A stretch of DNA of 64,000 nucleotides from Castor canadensis. Taxonomy: Eukaryota; Chordata; Mammalia; Rodentia; Castoridae. Below are positions 1 through 10,069 of the stretch, piece after piece (the first letter of the stretch is position 1; each line of letters starts with the position of its first letter). The stretch is from positions 125,019,308 through 125,083,307 of the forward strand of contig NC_133397.1 in assembly GCF_047511655.1 (NCBI RefSeq). Reading direction: 5' to 3'. A program made the position numbers and the translations under genes. Below the pieces are notes generated by a model that searched no databases, was not told the origin of the DNA, and saw only the letters and a program-made list of their open reading frames with translations.

Positions 1-549
1 TTCCCAGATGCTTGCAGCAGCTCTCTTTCTGTGGTTCTCTGCATTTTGCTATGTTGTCAAGGTTGCAGACACACTAAGGCATAGAAAGATCTGTGCAGGT
101 GGGTAGCAGCTGGAGGTTCTGTGTCCCTGCATATTGTGGTCAGTCCAGGTATTCCCAGATGCTTGCAGGTCTCTGCAGTTCTCTGCATTTTGTTTTAGCT
201 TTACTGACCTAGGCAGGAGGGAATTAAGAAAGAAAAAGAAAAGAAAAAAACAAAAACAATGGACCAGCAGGGCTATCTTGAGCCTGCTGCCAGCTGTTCC
301 TAGATGGAGAACAGACAGGCCGACTGGCAGCAGCTGCCTGACCTTGCACCAGGCTGTTATGTGCTTTAAAAAGTTAGTTTAAGGGTCGGTCAAAAATATT
401 ATGTGCCCCCTCTGTGTTGGCGGTATCTTGGTTGTCATTAAAAGCAGCATTACCCAATCCTTGCTGCAATGAAAATCTGGAGTAATTGTTTGAAATCATG
501 CAGGTCAAGATCCCAGGGCTCATCAGCTATCTGCCATCTTGATTTCCTC
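1..549 (-). mobile_element. L1 5' UTR, partial (runs off left edge)
   Basis: Read on the minus strand, this segment starts near 549 with a 'gaggaaatcaagatggc' motif. That resembles the 'aagatggcg' box opening many mammalian L1 5' UTRs. The body is moderately GC-rich, contains a purine/pyrimidine tract near 228-258 and has no ORF1-like frame. A block of about 50 bases at 1-50 recurs in diverged form at 152-194, suggesting repeated promoter subunits as in some rodent L1s. The rest of the element would lie left of the window. A diverged L1-type retroposon is the best guess; an unrelated LTR is the alternative. Confidence 0.5.
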
Positions 550-639
550 AGTGTAATTTTATATAATAATGAAGTACACTCATATTTAACAATTAACATG
601 AAAGAATCTCAGAAAAAAACACATTAAAAAACTAAGTCA

Positions 640-830
640 TAGTCCAGGTGCTGTGGATCTTACTTATAATCTCAGCTCTCAAGAGGCAGAGATTGCCAAT
701 CCTGGGGAAAAAACAGACTGCACTTGAAAAATTACTAAAACAAGGATTGTTTTGTGACTCATCTGGTAGAGGAGCTGCCTAGCAAGTACAAGTCCCTGAG
801 ATCAAACCCGAGTGCTACCAAAACAAAAAT
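640..830 (+). mobile_element. Degraded composite SINE
   Basis: A diverged tRNA-type SINE. The left part has the 'ataatctcagctctcaagaggcagag' type box, and the right part has an ID-like box ending 'ccctgagatcaaacccgagtgctacc', followed by an A-rich tail. The two-part design matches the better-preserved copies at 28626-28840, 39661-40526 and 47990-48172. It is old and non-coding. Confidence 0.6.
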
Positions 831-1103
831 CAAAAACACCAAGTAACAATAAACTTTAAACAATACGATATCATTTCTTATTATTTTTGTAAAGCTCAAA
901 AGCAAGTTATCTATGCAATATATTAAGGAAACATGTACAATAAAATTATTTTGAAAGACAAGGTAATAATAAATACAAAATCCAAGAAGGCAATTATTTC
1001 TAGGGTGTCCAGAAAGATGGAAAGGAGACGTAAGAAGATGCAACAATAACTTTTGATCATATTCTAGTGCTTAATATAGGTGGTACCTATTTAGGGCAGT
1101 TAA

Positions 1104-1190
1104 TTTTTTTTTGGTGGCACTGAGGTTTGAACTCAGGAACTCATGTTTGCTGGGCAGGTGCTCTTACCACTTGAGTCACTCCACCAGCCC
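1104..1190 (-). mobile_element. ID-type SINE fragment
   Basis: A poly-T start (A-tail on the minus strand) is followed by the reverse complement of the window's common tRNA-derived SINE, including 'gggcaggtgctcttaccac' and the terminal 'ccaccagccc'. Only the right-hand ID-like part is present. Confidence 0.75.
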
Positions 1191-1410
1191 ATTTTGAATG
1201 GCTCAGTGAACTCCTCAGACAAATGACCCTGACTTAGTGTGTGTGAAAAGGTGAAGATGTAAGAGGTTTCATTTTCCACTGTGGCTCCTCCTTCCCACTC
1301 TCCTGCCATACCATGGTCAGGGGAAATCTGATTGCAATAGAAGTAGACAGCTCTGACAAGAGTGTCAATCATAGTGTGAGTCACTTGTGTATCTCCTCTT
1401 TCTTTTATTC

Positions 1411-1790
1411 TTTTTTAGTTTTATTATTATTATATTATTGTTGTATTGGGGTACTTTGTAACATTTGCAGTAGGTCTTACAATATATCATAGTTGAATTT
1501 ACCCCTTCACCATTCTCCTTTACCCCCCCACCCCTATTCCTGGAATAGTTTCAGGAAGTCTTATTTTTCCATTTTCATACATGAGTACATAATATTTCCA
1601 TTCAGCCTCCATACCCTTTCCTTTTATCCTCCCCCATACCACTGATACCAACCACCAGAAAGGACCTGTTTTGCCTCCTGGTTCTCCATTTTTGAAAAAA
1701 AGGTATTTTCGTCTGTTTAAGATAGCTGTACATGGAGCTCCCTTCTGATAGTTCCATGCATATGTGTATTATAACCAAAATCGGTTGATG
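1411..1790 (-). mobile_element. Older L1 3' UTR fragment
   Basis: Minus-strand L1 tail: a T-rich start, then a pyrimidine-rich 3' UTR with the signature 'cctggaatagtttcaggaag'. The same signature, diverged, occurs at 20700-21015, 30010-30290 and (on the plus strand) 40240-40437. These four copies define an older L1 3' UTR family distinct from the G-rich young one. No coding part is included. Confidence 0.6.
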
Positions 1791-2599
1791 ACCTCTTTTA
1801 AATCCAGCTCTAAGCCACTTCTTGGCTTCACATTTTGAACATCCCTGAAGATGGCCTATCTTAAAATAGCTATGTAATAAGTGTGAAATAATAATGGCTA
1901 TCCAAACACTCTTCCAATCTCTCAGCTCTATTCCTACATTAAGGGCGTGTCTTTCAAAAAATAAGTGAAGAAATGAGTAAATGACTGCATGAAATATCTT
2001 TAAAACAGATGAGTTAAAATACCCTGATAGAATTCAAAGCTATATGCCAATAAAATGCATTGACCCATATATTTAAGTGAGAAATATAAATAAAATACAT
2101 TTTCAAGTAAAAACAAGTTTTAGGATGATATCTTTTTTATTTGTTTAAAAATTTGAATGTACTGCCCATGTATTTCAACTATTAGTGGGTTAATATACCC
2201 TCTTTAATCGTTGTATTTTTAAAGTAATCTGTGAGTGTCTTTGTTTTTGACTCAGTTATTTCTTCTCATCTCCCAAATGCTTCTCTTGGGCTGTCATGAT
2301 TGGGAGTACCACATTTTTCACCTTCTTGGGTTCTTTCTCTATCCCCTGACATTTCACTAATAGTAGAACAGAGTGAATGGTACATTCACTAGGTCTTGCT
2401 CTTGCACCCTGCACTTGAGGCTTTTGGTAGTTCTTCTAAATTCCTTTTCACACATTTCTTCCCCAAATAAGTTCTCTCAACTGTTGACAGTTGGGTTTAC
2501 CCTAATTAAATTGACCTTTACTGCGGGTCTAGCCAACTGCAGTAAAACTTACTGGTTGAAAAGGCCTACCTTTATATGAAGGATTTCCAATCCAGTTTT
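1791..2599. other. Unique AT-rich DNA, no feature recognised
   Basis: AT-rich sequence without recognisable repeats or exons. The short open frame at 2373-2579 has no familiar motif and is not supported. Confidence 0.5.
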
Positions 2600-3280
2600 T
2601 TGCACCTTTTAAAGTATTTAAGTGAAACTATTATGTACATACATAAAGAACACAAACTGAAGAACAGCTCACTGAATTTTGCCAGAGCAAGCAAACTTAT
2701 GTAACCTTCACCAAATTAAGAAATGAGTCATTACCAATGCCCCCAAAGCCCTTCTCTACCCTTATTACTTCTAGCCTGCCATGAATGCCATGGATTAGTA
2801 TTTAAGACTTTGTAAATGAGATTATTTATACTTCATGTAACTTTGTGTCCGGCTTTTTCCCCTCATATACTTGTGAGATTCATGCAAGGTAGTTGTACAT
2901 AGCAGGAGTGCCTTCACTCACATTCAAAACTCATTTATTTCACTGACTGACTAGTGATCAACATTTAGATTCAGAGCTGTGATGAATGCTATTATTATAA
3001 ACATTCTTGTGCATATCTTTTGATGTACCTATGCTAAATACAAGGCAAGTATATTTTGAACTTAAAAAGCATGTCAGTTTTCAAAGCCACTTGAATAATG
3101 GCAGACAGCTGTTAAGGTTGTGATAATTTGCATGCTGCTGAAGTCATAGCCAACACTTGACATCATGACACTGACATTGAGCAATTTTTATTTATGTATA
3201 TGACTGCCTCATTTTTTATTTAATTTGCATTTTTGATAATTAATGAATTTTTTGTTTAAATTATTGTCCAATTCTCAAGT
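2600..3280 (-). mobile_element. Ancient L1 (L1M-type) remnant
   Basis: Heavily decayed. Text such as 'gtaactttgtgtccggctttttcc', 'gagattcatgcaaggtagttg' and 'gatgaatgctattattataaacattcttgtgca' follows the order expected of the reverse complement of an old mammalian L1 3' region. There are no usable frames. The boundaries are approximate. Confidence 0.45.
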
Positions 3281-4016
3281 GAGTTGTCTTTTTCTTATGA
3301 CAAATTTAAAGGAATAAGCCCTTACATATCCTGAATAAGAGCTCTTTGAAATTGTGTAATCCTGAATTTTTAGTTTCTTAGCTATGACTTTTAATGAACA
3401 ACAGTGGTTAATTTTAATATAGTCCATTAGATAATTTTTACTTAATGATTTCTGCTGTTTGTTGTCCTATTATAAAAATTGTGTCCTACCACCACTTTCA
3501 CATGAGTGTTTTAATATTGACTTACGGAAATTTAAAATTTTTTTTTGTTTCATAAATCAAGAATCTTAGGAAACTTACAAGTACTTCCCCAAATAATTTT
3601 GAGTAAATTAAAGAAAATATAGAGAATTTCAAAGAAAAACAATTGTATTGGAGTGGAAGTCTATTCTGATAGCAATGAGATCAAGAACATACCCTATTAT
3701 TTTATTGTTTGTATTTAGATCTTCAGTATATCTATGCTACAAAGAAAGGGTCAAGTTTCTTTTTATAAATTGTGAATGACATCCAACTGACACTAGCCCG
3801 TTTTTGAACAGACTTTTCTTTCACTACTTCTCTGAAGAGATGAAAAGAGAGCTTTTTATAAATCAAATTTTAATGTAGTGAAAGTCTATTTTGAGATCAT
3901 TGAAATTATATCCACTAATCTTTTATCTTCTCAAGGTAACATAACTTAGTTTTAATTAATGTAGAATTATATATTTTTGGTAAATAATAGAATAAATCCT
4001 CATATCTTTAATTATT
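3281..4016. other. Unique AT-rich DNA
   Basis: Very AT-rich, with many short A and T runs. I see no exon, repeat family or regulatory signature I can name. A weak internal duplication is visible: 'tctattctgatagcaatgagatcaa' type text near 3660 and 'gtctattttgagatcattgaaatt' near 3886, each followed by similar words. This may be an old repeat. Confidence 0.4.
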
Positions 4017-4100
4017 TATTTTTTGGTGACACTGGGTCTTGAACTAAGGGCCTCACACTTGCTAGGCAGGTGCTCTTATCACTTGAGTCACTCCACCAGC
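4017..4100 (-). mobile_element. ID-type SINE fragment
   Basis: Reverse complement of the common tRNA-derived SINE: 'ttggtgacactgggtcttgaac' through 'ttgctaggcaggtgctctta' to 'ctccaccagc'. The preceding T-rich run marks the A-tail. Confidence 0.75.
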
Positions 4101-4311
4101 AAAAACCTCACCTCTTGCAACTCCTTTTAAAGAATGGGTTGGTTATTTTTGGTCATTTGTATTTCCATAAGAATTTTTAAATTAAAATATTTCCTATTAA
4201 ATAAACATTAAATGGAACATTATTTAAGATTGCACTGAATTTACAGGTAAGTAGGGTACAGAGATATTATTGAGTCAATAAACTATCTCATGCACGAACA
4301 TTTAGGTTAGC

Positions 4312-4850
4312 CAGGCTCAGAAGACCAAAAAATTGTATGTTCTCCCTCATATGTGGACTTCAGATCTAGGGCAAATGCAGTAATGTTGTTGGACTTGGGT
4401 CACGCGCTAAGGAGAGAGCAATACGGGAGGAATGGGGATAGGTAGAAAACCCAAAACTTGAAAGTGATGTCTCCACTGCAGAGGAACTAATACAGAAATC
4501 GTAAAGCGACAGAGGTCAATATGGGAAGGTGATCAGGAACTAGTGAAAGGTCAGGTAGAGATGAATCGATTTGGGTTGTAACACATTTTTACATTGAAGC
4601 AATGCTAGGAATCTTTCTGCATAGTTATCCTTAGCTCAACTAGCAAAAACGCTTTGTCTTTCTTATTATCACTTATGTCTTCTCTTCAATAAAATTGGAG
4701 AAAAGGGCAGAACAGGTTCTGCCTGGAAAGGGGGTGTTGGGGGGGAGAGGGAGGGGGCAGGCGACAGGGGGGAGAAATGATCCAAACAATGTATGCATAT
4801 GTGAATAAATGAATAAAAATAAATAAATTGATCAGTTAGTAAAAAAAAAA
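4312..4850 (+). mobile_element. 5'-truncated young L1, 3' UTR
   Basis: Begins near the end of ORF2 ('cagaagaccaaaaaattg', 'tgttctccctcatatgtgg'), continues through the 3' UTR and a G-rich tract (about 4729-4770), then the 'atgtatgcatatgtgaataaa' end and an A-rich tail ending at 4850. It matches the L1 tails at 6556-7015 and 9400-10050 (both minus) and 39790-40232. It is more diverged than those. 5' truncation is the usual outcome of L1 insertion. Confidence 0.8.
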
Positions 4851-5253
4851 GAGTTTAATTTCTCTCAACCATGTTGTAGTGTTGTATCTGGTATTTCTTC
4901 CTTATAATCATTCTTATATATTGAACATTTGGTATATTCTGAATGCTATCATTTTCACATTGAATTTCTGATTCAGAGAAATACAGTTGATTTTAAGTGA
5001 CTGGATCTATATCCAGACAACTTTCTAAACTCATTGATGCTACTAATTTGTCTGTAACTCTTTAAAATTTTCAACATATACAATATGTCATCAACAAATA
5101 GCTGTCATTTTATTTCTTCCTTCAAAGTCCTTAATATATTCATTTTTTTCTCTTACAACAAGGTATCATTGCTAATAAAATTTTAACCATAAGTTGTGAA
5201 AGCTGACATCTGTATGTGTCTTCATGGTCTCAAATAGAAAAATTTAAACACTT

Positions 5254-5345
5254 TGCCATAATCCCAGCACTTAGGAGGGTGAAGCAGAAGGATGGAGTTT
5301 GAGTCCTGTCTGGACTACATAGTGAGACTATCTCAAAAAGAAAGA
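5254..5345 (+). mobile_element. B1-like SINE fragment
   Basis: 'taatcccagcacttaggagggtg' followed by 'gagtttgagtcctgtctggactacatagtgagactatctc' and an A-rich tail. This resembles a 7SL-derived B1 right side or a related rodent SINE. The tail runs directly into a purine microsatellite. Confidence 0.55.
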
Positions 5346-5548
5346 AACAAAGAAAGAGGAAGGGAGGGAGGGAGGACGGGAGGAAGGAACGAAGGAAGGA
5401 ACAAAGGAAGGAACAAAGGGAGAAAGACAAAAAAGGAGGGAAGGAAAGAAAGGAGGGAGGAAGAAAGGAAGGAAGGAAAGAAGGGAGGGAGGAAGGAGGG
5501 AGGAAGAAGGGAGGAAGAAGGAAGGAAGGAAGGAACAAACGAACAAAC
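5339..5548 (+). repeat. (GGAA/GAAGG)n purine microsatellite
   Basis: About 200 bases of almost pure purine in GAAGG/GGGA/AAAG units, with a few C interruptions, grown from the tail of the adjacent SINE. The lysine/glutamate/arginine-rich and serine/proline/phenylalanine-rich open frames through it are by-products of the repeat. Confidence 0.9.
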
Positions 5549-6207
5549 GAATTTCTATTCCTAGTTCCTAAATGTATTTTTAAGCATAAATTGGCATTAA
5601 ATTACATAAAATTATTTTCTGCATGTATTCAGATAATTACAAGCCTTCTTTTTGTTCTATTAATATGCTTAGTTACACACTTTAAATATTAACACACTTT
5701 TCATGCCTAGAAATAGTACAATTTGGCAGTGTTATATTACCCAGTATACCCATTTCTGGGTATATTTTGATAACTGTATTTGACATTTTGCATGATTTTT
5801 TGAATGAAATTAGCCTGCATTTTTCCTTCCTTCAATATCTGTGTCAGGTTTTCAAGCCCAGATTGAGCACGGCTTATAGAACGAGGTAGGAAATGCTCCA
5901 CTTCTCTTCTCCAGAAGAGGCTTTGGAATCCACACAGAATTCACCAGTGAAGCCATTTTCGACTGGTGTTTCTTCATAAGAAAGTCTGCAACTACAAAGC
6001 TAATTTCTATAAGCGTGATAGGACTATTGAGATTTGTTGTTTCTTCTGAGATTTGTTATTTCTTCTGTCAGTGTTGGTAATATATATGTATTTACATACA
6101 TGAATATGGTAATGCTTACATATTAGATATTCTATTTTTAAATTTTTTCCCATTTCATCTACTTATTTTGAGTTTAATCTGCTTGTCTTTTTCTTAGTGA
6201 TTTGAGT
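5549..6207. other. Unique AT-rich DNA
   Basis: No supported gene or repeat. A local direct repeat of 'ttctgagatttgttatttcttctg' type is visible near 6035-6068. Confidence 0.4.
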
Positions 6208-6555
6208 CCTTTCTTCTTTTTTTTGTATTTCCTATGTTTTAATTAAATACTCTTTAAATAATCAAGCACTGAAAACTCCATAAAAATATTATCTTAAAGT
6301 GGCTGAGGTTCTTTTCCCTTAAGTGTTCTAACCTGGGACGGGTCTTCTGAGACACTCCCATTTGTATTCCACGGGGCTTGTGATTCTCTCTCCATAAGCT
6401 TTATTTCCAGATCCCTGTAAGAATAGAGCCGGTCTACACTGAGTGTGTGGTGTGCTGGGTTCCAGATGTCTTTAGCACACGAGGAAGAATGTACAACACT
6501 GCAGCCTGCTTGGCCAATTTTAATTGCGGAATTTTTTCTTCATTTGGAATTTCTT

Positions 6556-7015
6556 TTTTTTTTTTCATTTTTCTTTTATTATTCATATGTGCATACAAGG
6601 CTTGGTTCATTTCTCCCCCCTGCCCCCACCCCCTCCCTTACCACCCACTCCGCCCCCTCCCTCTCCCCCCCACCCCCTCAATACCCAGCAGAAACTATTT
6701 TGCCCTTATTTTTAATTTTGTTGTAGAGAGAGTATAAGCCATAATAGGAAGGAACAAGGGTTTTTGCTGGTTGAGATAAGGATAGCTATACAGGGCATTG
6801 ACTCACATTGATTTCCTGTGCGTGGTTGTTACCTTCTAGGTTAATTCTTTTTGATCTCACCTTTTCTCTAGTTCCTGTTCCCCTTTTCCTATTGGCCTCA
6901 GTTGCTTTAAGGTATCTGCTTTAGTTTCTCTGAGTTAAGGGCAACAAATTCTAGCTAGTTTTTTAGGTGTCTTACCTATCCTCAGCCCTCCCTTGTGTGC
7001 TCTCGCTTTTATCAT
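6556..7015 (-). mobile_element. Young 5'-truncated L1 nested in the DNTTIP2 pseudogene
   Basis: Minus-strand L1 3' UTR: the A-tail appears as a T-run from 6556, followed by 'cttttattattcatatgtgcatac', a C-rich tract at 6615-6678 (G-rich on the L1 strand) and conserved tail text up to 'ctcgcttttatca'. It is flanked by perfect 28-bp direct repeats, 6528-6555 and 7016-7043. These come from the pseudogene's last codons, so this L1 landed after the retrocopy. It contains no ORF2. Confidence 0.92.
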
Positions 7016-9090
7016 GGAATTTTTTCTTCATTTGGAATTTCTTCCCTGCGGCCTTTGCTGCTTTCTCAGCCATGATCTCTGAGTACTTCCTTCGGTTGTA
7101 TCTTCTGAACTCAGAGTTGGCCAGCAGCTCTTCCACAACGGTTCTCTTCCTTTGCTTCTTGGGAACTCATGAGTGCTAGAAGTCAGCTGGGTTGTCAATG
7201 ATGGTTCCAATCTGGAAGTACTTAGGGAAGCCATCTCTATCATTTTTCTTATACAACCTTTTTGGGTCCATGCTTGCTCTCATCTTCAGTGCTTCGAGGT
7301 CATTTTTCAGTTCATCTGTCAATTCTGGAACATTCATACTAAACCAGCCATTGCCTGCTGTTTGCTCTCGCTCTTTCCTGCGCTTTTTCTGAAGCTGATG
7401 CTTTGATTCACTGTATGGTGGCACACAATCATTCTTTTCAAAATCAGGTGTAATAACGGCTTTTTGCAGAAGCTCATTCTTCTTTTTCTCCTTGATCTGT
7501 GTTAGGGTTCTCTTAGATTGCAGTCTGTCTGCATTGAAATTAATGTACAAACCACCCAACTGCTTGATATTCAGACCAGGGTCTATGCTGGAACTTGTCA
7601 ACTTCAGAAGCTTAGACTTTGTGGTACTTAGTAAGTCCTCCTCATCACTAAATTCGTCATCTTTACTTTTGTCAGGGTCCAATGGTTCTTCTTCACTGCT
7701 TTCATCTTCTTCCTCCTCCTCTTCCTCTTCCTTTTTTTCCTCACTTGTCTTGTCTTCCTCTCCCAAGTAGAAGTTTTTATCAGCACTCAATCCAGGAGTT
7801 GTGTCAATTACAAACAAAGCATTGTCACAAGACCCATGTTCTGAGGCTCCACTTAATGACTCCTTTTGGTCACTACTTTCAGCAAAGCACACAGTGTCCT
7901 CCTCTTCAATCTCACTGTTTTCAGACTGCTGGCTTTCATCACTGCTGAGGACTAGTAAGACCGAATCACCTATATCCTGAGATGTATTTAGCTCAGACAT
8001 GCAGAGTTTGGTGTCACACTCATGATCCGAGCTCCTTTCACTGTTCTCGTCTCCACCAACACCGACACTTGTGGGCTCTTCATCCTTACTATCATCATGG
8101 TCACTGATCTTTGTCAAGTCACTTGTTTTTACAGTGCCCTTTCTGTCTTCATTCTACCTGTCCACTTTAACAACTGCAAATGTTTGAGCTAATGATTTCA
8201 TTATAGCCTCACAGTTCAGATTTGAGAACTTTGATGTGGTTTTGTTAACTGGGGGGACTGAGTGCTTTTGAGACACTGACTGCTGATGGCTAGTGTCCTG
8301 AAATTCAGAAAGGCTCTTCACTTGAGAACCTTCCTCATTAATTTTTTTTCCCCTCCTCTGTTACTCCAACATCTTCACTCAAACTCTTAGAATTCTGCTT
8401 TCTTGTTTCTTTAAGAGATGCAACACTGGCCTGTTTTTCCTCTGTTATATTAAAATGTTGGTCGTTTTGCACTGATAGTACTTTTTCTGAATTTCTGTGG
8501 GAGGAGTCATCAAAGTCATTATAAATTTCACTATTACAGAAATTTGGCTTATTCTTCTGAGAAAATGATCTTGCTGTTAACTGAAGGGTGTGCCTGGTAT
8601 CTGAATCCTCTGAAGTCACAGAATTGCCCACAATTTGCTTTTCATTTCCTGCTATAGTCTTTGTATCTTTCTTCTCCCTCTGTACCTGTAACTTCCTCTG
8701 CATACTTTCGGCTGTTCTCTCTGGTGCAATTCCAGAGGATGAAATGTCTGAGCATGATGACTCAACATCTGAGACAGCTTGTGCATGTGATTCTTGGCTT
8801 GGATCTCGTTGAGATTTAGAGCTGTTTTCTGTGGAAGCCACAATCCTAGAAATACCTGAGGCATGAGATTCTCCTTCAGAGACAACTTCTTCAGTAAGAG
8901 ACTCATTTATTGGAGTTATTTTCTTCCTCTTCCTACAAGTGGACCCGGGGTGGGTGCGATGATGATCTGCCTTCTCCTAGTTATTCTCACCATGGGCTCC
9001 TGGACCTCAGACATGGAAGAGCAACCTGACTCTGCTTCAGAGGCCTCTCCATTGGAGAGTTCAATGACCTCTGCTAGGGAGTCTGCAGTT

Positions 9091-9164
9091 CTGCCCTTCC
9101 TCCTTCTGGTTTTGGGAATTCTGGGGGCTGCCCTTCCTCCTTCTGGTTTTGGGAATTCTGGGGG
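9091..9164. repeat. 37-bp tandem duplication inside the pseudogene
   Basis: Two identical consecutive 37-base units, 9091-9127 and 9128-9164, beginning 'ctgcccttcctccttctgg'. Since 37 is not a multiple of three, the duplication by itself shifts the reading frame of the DNTTIP2-like N-terminal region. The PRIPKTRRRKG-type peptide appears in two frames as a result. Confidence 0.95.
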
Positions 9165-9399
9165 CTGAACTTTGTTTCTCCGTCTGTGGTTCACCAAGAC
9201 TTTGGCCATCATATCCAGATTCCGTCCTGCCTTTTGGATGTGCCTGAATCTCTTCAGCAGCAGATTTCTTCTGCCAGGGACTTGTAGCCCACGGGACTGG
9301 GACACTGGCCCAACAGTGGGCCGACCTGGTGACCACCATGTTCCCGGCTTCCTTTCTTCTTTAATACAATTCCATAACATTCCCTTTAACACTGCTTTA

Positions 9400-10050
9400 T
9401 TTATATTTTTTTAAATTTTTATTGTTTTATTGTTCATATGTGCATACAATGCTTGGGTCATTTCTCCCTGCTGCCTCCACCCCCTCCCTTACCACCCACT
9501 CCACCCCCTCCCTCTTCCCCCACCCCCTCAATACCCAGCAGAAACTATTTTGCCCTTATCTCTAATTTTGTTGAAGAGAGAGTATAAGCAATAATTGGAA
9601 GGAACAAGGGTTTTTGCTAGTTGAGATAAGGATAGCTATACAGGAGTTGACTCACATTGATTTCCTGTGTGTGTGTGTTACCTTCTAGGTTAATTCTTTT
9701 TGATCTAACCTTTTCTCTAGTTCCTGGTCCCCTTCTCCTATTGGCCTCAGTTGCTTTTAAGGTATCTGCTTTAGTTTCTCTGCGTTGAGGGCAACAAATG
9801 CTAGCTAATTTTTTAGGCATCTTACCTATCCTCACCCCTCCCTTGTGTGCTCTCGCTTTTATCTTGTGATCAAAGTTAAATCCCCTTGTTGTGTTTGCCC
9901 TTGATCTAATGTCTGCACATGAGGGAGAACATACTATTTTTGGTCTTTTGTGCCAGGCTAATCTCACTCAGAATGATGTTTTCCAATTCCATCCATTTAC
10001 CAGAGAATGATAACATTTCGTTCTTCTTCATGGCTGCATAAAATTCCATG
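9400..10050 (-). mobile_element. Young 5'-truncated L1 (ORF2 end plus 3' UTR)
   Basis: On the minus strand, reading from 10050, the last codons of L1 ORF2 (MEFYAAMKKNEM..., SGKWMELENIILSE) lead into the 3' UTR, G-rich tract and A-tail near 9405-9420. The likely target-site duplication is 'ttaacactgcttta' at 9386-9399 and 10051-10064. It belongs to the same subfamily as 6556-7015, at more than 90% identity by eye. The open frame at 9617-9967 is a 3' UTR by-product. Confidence 0.9.
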
Positions 10051-10069
10051 TTAACACTGCTTTAAATAG

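Larger units (their letters stand above)
6208..9362 (-). pseudogene. DNTTIP2P: Processed pseudogene of DNTTIP2 (Fcf2-domain nucleolar protein)
   Basis: The minus strand encodes an intronless relative of DNTTIP2, a nucleolar protein of ribosome small-subunit processing that also binds terminal deoxynucleotidyltransferase. The start ATG is at 9337-9339 (MVVTRSA) and the natural stop TAA at 6520-6522. The best stretch, 7176-8117, gives 313 codons: a Ser/Glu/Asp-rich region with a poly-Glu run, 'SSSIDPGLNIKQLGGLYINF', then the conserved C-terminal Fcf2 domain with 'MDPKRLYKKNDRDGFPKYFQ'. Damage: TAG where Tyr is expected just after 'NPADF' and TGA three codons later (about 7167-7178); TAG at 8154-8156 where Trp is expected; a one-base shift at an eight-T run (8342-8349); another shift near 8915-8930; and a 37-bp tandem duplication (9091-9164). 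An L1 lies in the last codons (6556-7015). Twelve identical bases, 'cctttcttcttt', flank the copy at 6208-6219 and 9351-9362 and look like the target-site duplication. The copy is dead as a full-length protein gene. The family call is from memory of the protein, and I am confident of it. Confidence 0.9.

Noticed and set aside
5230-5564. Overlapping Lys/Glu/Arg-rich and Ser/Pro/Phe-rich open frames
   Set aside because: They are translations of the GGAA-type microsatellite at 5339-5548.
8588-9414. Plus-strand frames opposite the DNTTIP2 pseudogene
   Set aside because: Antisense shadows. The minus strand carries the recognisable protein.
9617-9967. 116-codon minus-strand frame
   Set aside because: It lies wholly in the 3' UTR of the L1 at 9400-10050. 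The same peptide pieces recur at 39755-39946 in another L1 tail.
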